DNA of 64,000 nucleotides from Bacillota bacterium. Its GTDB lineage: Bacteria > Bacillota > Clostridia > Lachnospirales > Lachnospiraceae. The stretch covers positions 588,068 through 652,067 of the forward strand of contig JAEWJZ010000014.1 in assembly GCA_023386315.1 (NCBI GenBank), given 5' to 3'. Position numbers and translations under genes: made by a program. The notes beneath the pieces were generated by a model. That model worked only from the letters and a program-made list of their open reading frames with translations. It had not been told where the DNA came from and did not search any database. Below are positions 48,058 to 55,679 of the stretch, one piece after another (position 1 is the first letter of the stretch; each line of letters opens with the position of its first letter).

Positions 48058-49758
48058 TCATAATGTTCTTAATATATTAAACACATTAAATATATCAATG
48101 AGACCATATCCAAAGATTCTATTAGGATACACTTGTGTTGCATCTCTACTGGCTCCTCTGATAAAATAGCTTTTAATAATCATGGTATTAACAAACTCCT
48201 CGTTTCCTCTTATAACTGCCCACTCAAGAAACAGAGCAACTAATCCGCAAGTATGTGCTGCCGATACACCGGTTCCGGTATATCTTATGAATTCATTATT
48301 CAAAGCCGGTGCAACATAATTTACACCAGGAGCTGCAAGTTCAGGTTTTACCACATCGACACTGGTATAACCTCTGCTGGCATTTTCATAAATATTTTGA
48401 GTAAAAGGGTTATAAGCAGTTACAGTGATGGGTACAAAGGAATTTCCCGGATCCAGAACTGTAGTATATGTATCGCTCTGGATAAAATACGTTCTTTCAG
48501 ATATAAAATCCCCCATAGGAAGCCAGATATGAAAACCGGCAGACAGATTGGTCTGTGAATAGACATTGAATCTCCAAACCCCGGTAGATATATTTGAAAA
48601 TCGAAATAAGATTAATTGGTTTCCGGTTAACGTTTCGACTAATTGGAAGTTTATATAAATAACAGTTTCTTCAAAAATAAATGAAATTCTCCGATTTATG
48701 TTTAAACCTGCAGTAATAATGGGGATATATTCTCCTCCAGGTGATAATATATCCACGGAATATCTTGCCGGTGCTTCCCCCCATAATTCCATACTAAAAT
48801 TACGATCACCATCGGCCACATATAATTCCACGGGAAAACTAATCTGATCCGGGTCAATGATCCTAAAAAAATGTCTGCCTAAATTTCCTTCATTTCCTGC
48901 AGATACCACAATGCCTACATTTGTATAGTTTCCTACAAAAGAAAGAAAATTGCTTAAGTTGGAATCTCCGGCATGGGATGATTGCGAGGTTCCCAGTCCC
49001 AGGCATATTGCTATAGGCATTCCAACTCTTCTTGCCGTCAATATGCAGTATTGGACCCCCCACATAATATCGTTTTCCTGATAAGCCACTGCATCTCTTG
49101 GTATAAAATAAAAATCCCGGAGATACTGCTTAGCCTGAGTAAGCTTTACTATAACGAGTCTGGATTCCGGAGCAGCTCCCTGAAACTGAGCCTCATTATT
49201 TGCTGTCCCGGCTGCAGCTCCCGCCATCATGGTACCATGTCCGTTTTCATCCATGCTCGGTACAATATCAAGTGGATTATCTGATATTAATGCCAGATTA
49301 ATTTGTTCTTCCAGATACTCAGTGCCATAATATGTTTGAAAAGGATACGCTGTTGCGCTAGGTATTGTCTGGTCCCATATGGATATTATCTTAGTTGTCC
49401 CGTTAGCATTCCGAAATACAGGATTCAGATAATCAATACCTGTATCTACAATACCTATTAAAACTCCGCTTCCAAACATATTAAAGGCCGGCAAGCGTCT
49501 CAGGTTATCCACACCAGATGCCCGAATACTGACATCACTTGTCAGGCCGCATATTTTTGGTATAATTGCATAGCTAAATTGAATTAATAAATCCTCTGTA
49601 ATTGATGCCAATGGTATATGAATTACAGCAAAAGCGTCATTAATTATATGAACGACAGCATCTCCAAAAGCTTCCAGTATTTGAGGGTTATAACCATATT
49701 CTATGATAAAGTCAGCATATTCTTCGCTTCTTATTCCATATTGTTCTTCTACAGTCAT
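48058..49758 (-). CDS. Subtilase-family protein lacking the catalytic serine, copy 1
   Basis: This 566-residue S8-fold protein is of the type frequent in Lachnospiraceae and related to clostridial Csp germination proteases. Asp (VDTGIDYLNP, D105), His (ENGHGTMMAG, H174) and the oxyanion Asn (SAGNEGN) are present. The serine motif GTSxA reads YTGTGVSAAHT with Gly497 in place of Ser, so normal proteolysis is not expected. The N-terminal 70 residues resemble a short prodomain. No signal peptide is seen. AAGGAG precedes the ATG. Confidence 0.88.
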   Translation of the reverse strand: MTVEEQYGIRSEEYADFIIEYGYNPQILEAFGDAVVHIINDAFAVIHIPLASITEDLLIQFSYAIIPKICGLTSDVSIRASGVDNLRRLPAFNMFGSGVLIGIVDTGIDYLNPVFRNANGTTKIISIWDQTIPSATAYPFQTYYGTEYLEEQINLALISDNPLDIVPSMDENGHGTMMAGAAAGTANNEAQFQGAAPESRLVIVKLTQAKQYLRDFYFIPRDAVAYQENDIMWGVQYCILTARRVGMPIAICLGLGTSQSSHAGDSNLSNFLSFVGNYTNVGIVVSAGNEGNLGRHFFRIIDPDQISFPVELYVADGDRNFSMELWGEAPARYSVDILSPGGEYIPIITAGLNINRRISFIFEETVIYINFQLVETLTGNQLILFRFSNISTGVWRFNVYSQTNLSAGFHIWLPMGDFISERTYFIQSDTYTTVLDPGNSFVPITVTAYNPFTQNIYENASRGYTSVDVVKPELAAPGVNYVAPALNNEFIRYTGTGVSAAHTCGLVALFLEWAVIRGNEEFVNTMIIKSYFIRGASRDATQVYPNRIFGYGLIDIFNVFNILRTL

Positions 49759-49782
49759 AGTCTGTCTCCTTAGACATCACCC

Positions 49783-50676
49783 TTATATTACAATTCTCCT
49801 CATATACCTTGTTACTATGGAAACCCCTGTATTAATGAAGTTTGGTCCTGTATCTTTTCCTGTTAATGCTGCTATAGCTTGTGCCATGCCAAGATACCCC
49901 ATAGTATATGGGTTTTGGACTAAAGTGGCTCTTAAAACTTCATTGTTCAACATATCTCTTATTATATCAGTAAGATCAAACCCAATTCCAATGATCGGCT
50001 TTGTAATTCCCATTAAAGCATATCCCAAAGCGGTGGTAGATACTTCATATGTTGTAAATAAACCTACCAAACTGGGGTTTTCATTAATTACAGCTACTAT
50101 TTCATTTTGAAGTGCAACGGGATTTCCTTGTGCATAACGTGTATCAAGTAACTGATATCTGCCATCACGCTTAATCACATCACGAAAACCAATCTGTCTG
50201 TTCAACCTAGTAACCATCTCCGGTATTCCTTCTACGATACCTATATCCCCTGTAATTATACCTGCTAATTCAAGTTCATTTATCATTAGCTGTCCCGCAG
50301 TCTGCCCGGCATTATAATTATCAGTTGCCAGTGTAACTATGGCACTCTCAACTGCAGGTGAGTCAACATATATGATTCTTACACCTCTTGCTTTTGCTGC
50401 TTCCACAGCACCTGAGACCCTTATCGGATCCAATGCCTGAATCATGATGAGATCGGCACCATTGGCCACTGCATTATTAATGACACTTATTTGTTGTTCA
50501 ACCACTCTTTCTACAGGTGCATCCCAGATATAGGTAATTCCAGTCAGTCGGGCCATGTCCGATGCCCCTTCATTAATTCTATAAGAAAATTCCTCAAGTT
50601 TATCCAAAGTTACCAGAAAGACTCTTTGCCTTTGCAGAAATGGATCCGGATTCAATAATAGATTATTTGTATTCAA
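49783..50676 (-). CDS. Signal-less sugar-binding-type (Peripla_BP_4) protein, copy 2
   Basis: This 297-residue paralogue of the protein at 47141-48034 is closely similar throughout, for example EFSYRINEG, ARLTGI-YIWDAP and the C-terminal NTGVSIVTRYMRRI. The start is TTG at 50676 behind GTGAGGT. It lies 6 bp after one subtilase-like gene and 24 bp before the next. It has no export signal. Equal length and shared ends show that the unit subtilase plus binding protein was duplicated as a block. Confidence 0.85.
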   Translation of the reverse strand: MNTNNLLLNPDPFLQRQRVFLVTLDKLEEFSYRINEGASDMARLTGITYIWDAPVERVVEQQISVINNAVANGADLIMIQALDPIRVSGAVEAAKARGVRIIYVDSPAVESAIVTLATDNYNAGQTAGQLMINELELAGIITGDIGIVEGIPEMVTRLNRQIGFRDVIKRDGRYQLLDTRYAQGNPVALQNEIVAVINENPSLVGLFTTYEVSTTALGYALMGITKPIIGIGFDLTDIIRDMLNNEVLRATLVQNPYTMGYLGMAQAIAALTGKDTGPNFINTGVSIVTRYMRRIVI

Positions 50677-50682
50677 ATTCAG

Positions 50683-52365
50683 TTACCTCACTTCTAATCT
50701 TAATACTTGGAACATCTGGTATACATCCAATATTCCATAACCCCACTCTCTGTTTGGATACAGGATATCCTGATCTCTTCTGGCTCCTCTTTGCATCAGT
50801 ACTTTTATACTAACTGTATTTAAATTGGGAAAATTATTTCTTACATATCCCCATTCCATTATCATAGCAACCACACCAGACGTAAATGCGGCTGCTACAC
50901 CTGTTCCGGTGAACTCCATAAAACCAGTTCGCGGTACAGGTCCAACCACATTCATTCCGGGAGCGGCTATATTGGGTTTCAATTGCCCTGTTCTTGTGTA
51001 TCCTCTGCTTGCATTCAGATACAGGCTGTTATCTAAATAGTTATATGCAGTAACAGTTATAGGTACTGAAGCATTTCCCGGCTCCAGAATTGTTGTATAT
51101 GTATCAGATACAAGAAAAAATGTTTCATTGGATATAAAATTTTCCATAGGCAGCCACATATGAAAACCAAGATTAATATCTCCTCTTTCATATATTTTAA
51201 AGCGCCAGATACCAGGCGATGGAAAAGTAAACCGCAGCAGAATAACCTGAGCACCAAACTGAGCTTCAACTAATTCAAATAAAATATTTATTGTTGTACG
51301 CTCAAACAAAAATGGTATAGTATAGCTCTCATTTATACGTGCTACGATTCTGGGAATGTATTCACCTGTTGGAGAAGTTATATCAAGGGAATAGATATTC
51401 GGATACTCACCCCAGAATTCCATAGTAAAACCGTTTTCCCCTTCTCCTACTCTAAGTTCTACGGTATCATAACCAGTTATTCTGTCAGCAATTCCATAAT
51501 AATGCCTTCTTTCATTTCCTTCATTTCCCGCGGCTACTACAACAGCAACCCCAGGACTCCTTCCAATGGTTGATAAGGTATTGCTTAATGGTCCCCTTCC
51601 ACTATGTCCACCTTGCGAAGAACCCAAGGCAAAGCAAATGACCAGAGGCCTTCTTAAGGTATTAGATACTTCCAGCAGATAATATATTCCAAACAAAATA
51701 TCAACTTCAGAATAACATACTGCACCATCCGGTATTAAATAAAAGTCTCTCATCAACTTTTTTGCCTGTCTTAACTTAACAAAAACAATTTCTGAGTCTG
51801 TAGCTATTCCATAAAAATTACTTTCCGGTACCTCATTTCCCGCGGCTATTCCGGCAATCATGGTCCCATGACCGTTTTCATCCCTGCTCGGAACGATATC
51901 CATTGGATTCTCGCTTGCAATTGCCAGATTAATCTCTTCCCGGGTGTATTCTGTTCCATATATAACACTCTCAGAAGTATTTTCTGAGGCAATTGTCTGG
52001 TCCCATATAGAAACGATTCTGGTAGTGTTATTCGCATATTGAAAAACGGGATTTAAATAATCAATACCTGTATCCACAAATCCAATCAAAACACCTCTTC
52101 CCCTGAGGTTAAAATTGGGTATTCTTCTCAGGCTTGTAATTCCGGCTGCTTCTAAACTTAAAGCGCTAGTAAGTCCAAATGCTTTAGGAAGCACAGAATA
52201 ACCCCATTCTTTAATCAGATCAAACGTTAATACTTCTAACGGGACATGTACTACTGCGTATTGATAATTAATAATAGTATATTCCGCAGTTGGAAATCTG
52301 TTAAAAACAGTATAGTCTCCACTGTATTCTATTATTAAATCAGCATATTCATTATTAATAACCAG
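50683..52365 (-). CDS. Subtilase-family protein lacking the catalytic serine, copy 2
   Basis: This S8-fold protein of about 560 residues has Asp (VDTGIDYLNP), His (ENGHGTMIAG) and Asn (AAGNEGN) in place, but the serine motif reads FTGTGVAAAFT with Gly, the same change as its paralogue. The start is uncertain. No ATG lies near the N-terminus and the operon promoter's -35 box coincides with an upstream TTG at 52431. AAGGGAG at about 52377-52371 favours a nonstandard start near 52365 (CTG). A TTG at 52395 is the alternative. It is the first gene of the four-gene operon. Confidence 0.85.
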   Translation of the reverse strand: MVINNEYADLIIEYSGDYTVFNRFPTAEYTIINYQYAVVHVPLEVLTFDLIKEWGYSVLPKAFGLTSALSLEAAGITSLRRIPNFNLRGRGVLIGFVDTGIDYLNPVFQYANNTTRIVSIWDQTIASENTSESVIYGTEYTREEINLAIASENPMDIVPSRDENGHGTMIAGIAAGNEVPESNFYGIATDSEIVFVKLRQAKKLMRDFYLIPDGAVCYSEVDILFGIYYLLEVSNTLRRPLVICFALGSSQGGHSGRGPLSNTLSTIGRSPGVAVVVAAGNEGNERRHYYGIADRITGYDTVELRVGEGENGFTMEFWGEYPNIYSLDITSPTGEYIPRIVARINESYTIPFLFERTTINILFELVEAQFGAQVILLRFTFPSPGIWRFKIYERGDINLGFHMWLPMENFISNETFFLVSDTYTTILEPGNASVPITVTAYNYLDNSLYLNASRGYTRTGQLKPNIAAPGMNVVGPVPRTGFMEFTGTGVAAAFTSGVVAMIMEWGYVRNNFPNLNTVSIKVLMQRGARRDQDILYPNREWGYGILDVYQMFQVLRLEVR

Positions 52366-52402
52366 CCAACTCCCTTCAAAGATATTAATGCTCAAATCTA
52401 TT

Positions 52403-52431
52403 GTATTAATATTATATAAAATATATGTCAA
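52403..52431 (-). promoter_or_regulatory. Promoter of the subtilase/binding-protein operon
   Basis: TTGACA (52431-52426) is followed by TAATAC (52408-52403) at 17 bases on the minus strand. Confidence 0.6.
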
Positions 52432-52440
52432 ATTAATGCG

Positions 52441-53054
52441 ATAAATGGAACCCGTGAACTGCTGACCTGGATTCCTTTCTTTTGTCTATTCTGACATGAA
52501 TAGGCGTTGTATCTGTCAGAAGAACTGTCTGTAATATCTCCTCTTCTTTTGTCTACGTCACCTTTTGTGTTGCTCCTTCCTCAAATATCATCTGCCAGTC
52601 ATGACCTTCCTCCTGCTGATGCCGGTTCTCCCCCCTCTTTATGGTTCCTTTCTTTTTGCGGTCCTGATTTTCTTTCCAAGCTTATAAGGCTCCCTTTCAT
52701 ACAGATCATGCCTGCCGCAGCCGCTGTATACCAGAATTGTTGTCGGGTAGGGAGTAGTATAACCAAGGAAGTTCAAGGTAATAACCTTGGGCTTTCTTAG
52801 TTTCACTGTATCTCAATTTTGATTCCAGCCCCTGGGTTTTCCTATGCTCGCAGCTATTTGTCCTTTCGGTCGAGCCATTTGCAAACGTAATGTGTCACTA
52901 CGCCTGCTATGACCGGAGCTGATCCGATCAGAATTCATTATTTCTACTTTAAAATAATTGTATGAAAAATCTACTCATGGTTGTATAATATAGTTATAAA
53001 TAATCCTAAAGTTTGTAAAATGAACTTAATATTATCAGAGACTGGAGTTAAATT
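52441..53054. other. Accessory remnant region without intact genes
   Basis: No convincing full gene is visible. A short minus-strand frame (52599-52709, about 36 residues ending GGEPASAGGRS) could be a tiny gene, but it lacks a good ribosome site. From 52755 to 52934 the sequence parallels 55270-55600: hairpin CCAAGG/CCTTGG with GGGCTTTCTT, TTTCACTGTATCTCAATTT, then a decayed toxin-like gene. This looks like debris of mobile DNA. Confidence 0.55.
52854..52934 (-). pseudogene. Decayed copy of the small hydrophobic toxin-like gene
   Basis: The minus strand reads PVIAGVVTHYVCKWLDRKDK and then stops. The tail matches YYICKWLDRNRKDS of the intact gene at 55496-55591. A stop codon lies just upstream in frame with no start codon, and the matching antitoxin repeat is missing, so the copy is broken. 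Confidence 0.6.
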
Positions 53055-53822
53055 ATGAATAAAAACGAATTTCCTATTCTTGAATTTGATGGAATATCAG
53101 ATAATATTATTGAACCATCTAATTTCATAAAGAAAACAGATATGTCTGACAGAGTTGTGATGTGCTTCTATAGTGAAGTAATTGAAAAATTAGTTAATGA
53201 GGGAAAGCTTAAAGAAATTAAAACACTTTATTCACAGATTGGTAGACATCCAGTTTTTGAATTAGAACATAAAGGTGAAAAAGTAACTGTATTTCATCCG
53301 GGAGTAGGAGCTGCACTTGGAGCTACACTTATGGAACAAGTCATTGCATTAGGTGGCAAAAAATTTATTTCGTGTGGAAGTGGTGGTGTTTTAGATAAGA
53401 AAATTGCAGTTGGACATATACTAGTACCTAATTCAGCGGTTAGAGATGAAGGAACTTCTTACCATTATATAGAGCCGAGTAGAGAAATTTCTATTAACAT
53501 TAAAGCTATAAAAGCAATCGAAAAGATATTAAATAAGCACAAATGCAATTATCTACTTACTAAAACATGGAGTACTGATTCTATTTATAGAGAAACTAGA
53601 GATAAGATGAAACTACGAAAAGATGAAGGGTGCTTGGTAGTAGAAATGGAATGTTCTGCCTTTTGTGCAGTTGCAGAATATAGGAATGTTATTTTTGGAC
53701 AAATGATATACAGTGGTGATGATATTAGTTGTGATGAATGGAATCCAAGAAGTGACGTCGATAGGAAGTTCATAAGGGAAGCCTTATTCTGGTTTTCAGT
53801 TGAAGCAAGTCTGGAATTATAA
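53055..53822 (+). CDS. Nucleoside phosphorylase family protein
   Basis: This 255-residue protein has the PNP/UDP phosphorylase fold: the phosphate-binding region FHPGVGAALGA, CGSGGVLDKKIAVGHILVP, and the ribose-binding VVEMECSAFCAVAE near residue 197. It should cleave purine or pyrimidine nucleosides, though the substrate is uncertain. Base composition is AT-rich compared with the core genome, and a tRNA-Lys remnant begins three bases after the stop, which suggests transfer. ACTGGAG precedes the ATG by seven bases. Confidence 0.85.
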   Translation: MNKNEFPILEFDGISDNIIEPSNFIKKTDMSDRVVMCFYSEVIEKLVNEGKLKEIKTLYSQIGRHPVFELEHKGEKVTVFHPGVGAALGATLMEQVIALGGKKFISCGSGGVLDKKIAVGHILVPNSAVRDEGTSYHYIEPSREISINIKAIKAIEKILNKHKCNYLLTKTWSTDSIYRETRDKMKLRKDEGCLVVEMECSAFCAVAEYRNVIFGQMIYSGDDISCDEWNPRSDVDRKFIREALFWFSVEASLEL

Positions 53823-53824
53823 TT

Positions 53825-53861
53825 ACTTAGGGATTCGAACCCTGTATAAATTTATTAAGAG
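53825..53861 (-). pseudogene. tRNA-Lys 3'-half remnant, diverged
   Basis: The minus strand reads CTCTTAAT, then CAGGGTTCGAATCCCT, matching the anticodon-loop to T-arm part of tRNA-Lys(CTT). The acceptor end is degenerate and the 5' half is absent. It is probably an old attachment-site remnant. Confidence 0.55.
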
Positions 53862-53873
53862 AAATTTGTTTAT

Positions 53874-53939
53874 GTATCTCGTTTTGAGGGTTGCATCCAG
53901 CGATCAGAGCGGGATAACCGAAACTAAAAGTTGAGATAT
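53874..53939. repeat. Palindromic repeat, GTATCTC/GAGATAT, copy h
   Basis: GTATCTCG begins and TTGAGATAT ends this 66-bp member. The inner part contains GCATCCAGCGATCAG, which resembles GCTGCTCCGATCAG of other copies. It directly follows a tRNA-Lys remnant. Confidence 0.6.
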
Positions 53940-53949
53940 ATTTTTGTAG

Positions 53950-53977
53950 TTGTAAAATTTAGCATTCATAATATAAT
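53950..53977 (+). promoter_or_regulatory. Promoter of the kinase cassette
   Basis: TTGTAA and TATAAT are 16 bases apart, about 87 bases before the leader peptide. Confidence 0.5.
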
Positions 53978-54063
53978 TAAAATACAGATTTTTCTAAATC
54001 GTGGCATTATGAGCTTTATAATAGATGAAAGTAATAAAATTTTAATTTAAAGGAGGTCTTGAA

Positions 54064-54105
54064 ATGGATATTTGGACAATGTCATTTGATAATGAAATTA
54101 AATAA
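54064..54105 (+). CDS. 13-residue leader peptide
   Basis: MDIWTMSFDNEIK with AAAGGAGG seven bases upstream. It ends 18 bases before the kinase start, which has its own AGGAGG. It may couple translation or sense a condition. No terminator-like hairpin is seen between the two. Confidence 0.5.
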   Translation: MDIWTMSFDNEIK

Positions 54106-54123
54106 AATTTCAGGAGGTATTAA

Positions 54124-54738
54124 ATGACAAAAATATATTGGATAGGTGGTTCGCCTTGTAGTGGTAAGAGTACAATTGCAGAGATTTTATCAGAAAAGTA
54201 TGGACTATACTATTTTAAAGTTGATGATTATTTAGAGAAGTATATAAATTACGGAACCTTGTCAAATTTGGAAATATGCACGAAGCAGAGTAAAATGAAT
54301 GCTGAAGAGACTTGGATGAGAGAAGCCGCTTTGCAGTGTAAAGAAGAGTTACAGTTTTATGAAGAAATATTTGATTTTATCTTGCAAGATTTGAAGGCAA
54401 TCTGTGATGGTAAGGACATTCTTACAGAAGGAGCTGCATATTTACCAATTCTGATGAATAAAAGAAATATACCATGGAATAGGTATTTATCAATAACACC
54501 GACAAAAGACTTTCAAATTAACCATTATATACAGAGAGAATGGATATATTCTGTGTTAGATGGGTGTAGTGATGTTCAAAAGGCCTTTGAAAATTGGATG
54601 GATAGAGATTGTCTGTTTGCTGAAGAAGTCATCAAACAATGTGTAGAAAATAAATATCTTTCGTTCGTTAATAATGGACAAATAGATATTAAAGATTTAG
54701 TAAAATTAGTTTCTGTTCATTTTGGCTTGGAGGTATGA
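54124..54738 (+). CDS. P-loop kinase-like protein
   Basis: This 204-residue protein has Walker A GGSPCSGKST at 8-17, a following KYGLYYFKVDDYL and ILTEGAAYLPIL, as in small nucleotide or antibiotic-modifying kinases (AAA_33 type). The substrate is unknown. It is AT-rich and sits between two tRNA-Lys remnants with direct repeats, and is followed by a tiny basic gene. Confidence 0.8.
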   Translation: MTKIYWIGGSPCSGKSTIAEILSEKYGLYYFKVDDYLEKYINYGTLSNLEICTKQSKMNAEETWMREAALQCKEELQFYEEIFDFILQDLKAICDGKDILTEGAAYLPILMNKRNIPWNRYLSITPTKDFQINHYIQREWIYSVLDGCSDVQKAFENWMDRDCLFAEEVIKQCVENKYLSFVNNGQIDIKDLVKLVSVHFGLEV

Positions 54739-54739
54739 T

Positions 54740-54853
54740 ATGGGAAAGAAAAAACGAGAGAATATTTTTTTTGATCAAATGTTAAAACAAAAGGAAAACA
54801 TACCCATTGCAAAAGTGAACAAAATGGTTAAGAAAGGTAAAGGTAGTAATTAA
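54740..54853 (+). CDS. Small basic protein, 37 residues
   Basis: The start ATG is two bases after the kinase stop (TGA-T-ATG) with GGAGG six bases before it. The sequence is Lys-rich (MGKKKRENIFFDQMLK, ending KKGKGSN). Translation is coupled to the kinase. I do not recognise it. Its charge suggests nucleic-acid binding or a partner of the kinase. Confidence 0.6.
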   Translation: MGKKKRENIFFDQMLKQKENIPIAKVNKMVKKGKGSN

Positions 54854-54934
54854 TTTCTAAATTGTAGTTCAATTTAAGTACCGATTATATAAATGAAATG
54901 AATATGTAAAACAATATTTCCATAAACAAAAAGA

Positions 54935-54980
54935 AATACTGCCCCTGACGCTCTCATTCGTCAAAGGCAGTACTTTTTTT
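54935..54980 (+). terminator. Terminator of the kinase cassette
   Basis: ATACTGCC and GGCAGTA with an inner GACG/CGTC stem, followed by seven T. A weaker relative of the same layout ends in CCAGTACTTTTTT near 55070-55085. Confidence 0.75.
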
Positions 54981-55086
54981 ACCCTCAAGTCCTTCCCAAA
55001 GGACAAATAGATTCCGACCATTATTTTTACACAAAGGAAAAGCACCGACCCCGCAGCTCTCCGTCTGCAAAACCAGTACTTTTTTA

Positions 55087-55129
55087 GTGCGCCTTCAGGG
55101 ACTCGAACCCTGGACAAATAGATTAAGAG
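55087..55129 (-). pseudogene. tRNA-Lys(CTT) 3'-half remnant, well conserved
   Basis: The minus strand contains CTCTTAAT, then CCAGGGTTCGAGTCCCTG and AAGGCGCAC, matching tRNA-Lys from the anticodon to the acceptor end. No 5' half is present. It is what is left at one end when an element integrates in a tRNA gene. Confidence 0.7.
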
Positions 55130-55144
55130 GAATTTAGGGCTTTT

Positions 55145-55200
55145 GTATCTCGTTTTGAGAGCTGCAGCCAACAATCAGAACGGGATTTGAGGTGCAATAC
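55145..55200. repeat. Palindromic repeat family member, degenerate, copy i
   Basis: GTATCTCGTTTTGAG begins it, identical to the start of copy h. The right arm has decayed to TTGAGGTGCAATAC. Together with the tRNA remnant it forms about 90 bp of direct repeat with 53829-53925. Confidence 0.55.
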
Positions 55201-55315
55201 AATTGACATGTGATTTATCTAAGTATAGAATGTTAATATCCTTTCTGTTGTACAGGAATGGGGAAAAACAGCTAGGGAAGTCCAGGGTAATACCTTGGGC
55301 TTTCTTATTTTCACT

Positions 55316-55366
55316 GTATCTCAATTTACACTTTGGATCCTGGCAGCTGCAGAGATTTTGAGATGC
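55316..55366. repeat. Palindromic repeat, copy b
   Basis: GTATCTCAA and TTGAGATGC flank a core with GGCAGCTGCAG, in inverted orientation relative to most copies. The right end runs into the 24-bp dispersed repeat. Confidence 0.6.
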
Positions 55367-55382
55367 ATATTTTGTCCAGCAG
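55359..55382 (+). repeat. 24-bp dispersed repeat, copy 2
   Basis: This is an exact match to 46990-47013. The antitoxin promoter starts at the next base. Confidence 0.7.
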
Positions 55383-55411
55383 TTGACATATACACTATAT
55401 TAGTGTATTAT
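55383..55411 (+). promoter_or_regulatory. Promoter of the putative antitoxin RNA
   Basis: TTGACA and TATTAT are 17 bases apart. Confidence 0.8.
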
Positions 55412-55417
55412 AAAGGT

Positions 55418-55490
55418 ATCCAAAAAAGTTTAAAATGTTCCATTTTGCACAAAGCGAAACCCCAGAGATGGCCGTCTCTGGGGTTTCTTT
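55418..55490 (+). ncRNA. Putative antitoxin RNA of a type I toxin-antitoxin locus
   Basis: This RNA of about 73 bases would start after the promoter at 55383-55411 and end in the hairpin at 55457-55486 with CTTTTT. Its 5' part (55421-55450) repeats the plus-strand sequence 55567-55598 that covers the toxin start codon: 17 identical bases, a 2-base gap, then 12 of 13 identical. The RNA is therefore complementary to the toxin translation start, and the toxin mRNA converges on the same terminator. The layout matches RNA II of the pAD1 par locus. Confidence 0.65.
55457..55486. terminator. Shared bidirectional terminator
   Basis: AAACCCCAGAGA and TCTCTGGGGTTT form a perfect 12-bp stem between the convergent toxin and antitoxin transcripts. 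Confidence 0.85.
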
Positions 55491-55495
55491 TTAGG

Positions 55496-55591
55496 CTAGC
55501 TGTCTTTGCGGTTCCGGTCTAACCATTTGCATATGTAGTATCCTGCTACTTTTGCCATGACCGAAACAAAAAAGTTTAAAATGCTTTCCAT
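55496..55591 (-). CDS. Small hydrophobic peptide, putative type I toxin
   Basis: This 31-residue peptide has a hydrophobic stretch (ILNFFVSVMAKVAGYYIC) followed by a charged tail KWLDRNRKDS, the layout of Fst/TxpA-type membrane toxins. AAGGAGG lies six bases before the ATG, and TATAAT is at 55644-55639 about 50 bases upstream. The mRNA converges with a short RNA complementary to its start region, and both share a terminator. A decayed homologue is at 52854-52934. Toxicity is inferred from the architecture only. Confidence 0.7.
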   Translation of the reverse strand: MESILNFFVSVMAKVAGYYICKWLDRNRKDS

Positions 55592-55679
55592 TTCGCACCT
55601 CCTTCCCCTGCCGGGTTTAGAGTAGCGACAGCATTTACATTATATTTCTTTTTTCATGTATCGTCTACAAATTTTTCCA

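Noticed and set aside
52507..52800. Plus-strand open frame of 97 residues
   Set aside because: No ribosome site. It covers remnant DNA and a terminator hairpin, and codon content is unlike neighbouring genes.
55087..55129. Complete tRNA gene
   Set aside because: Only the sequence from the anticodon to the acceptor end is present. The 5' acceptor strand and D arm are missing.
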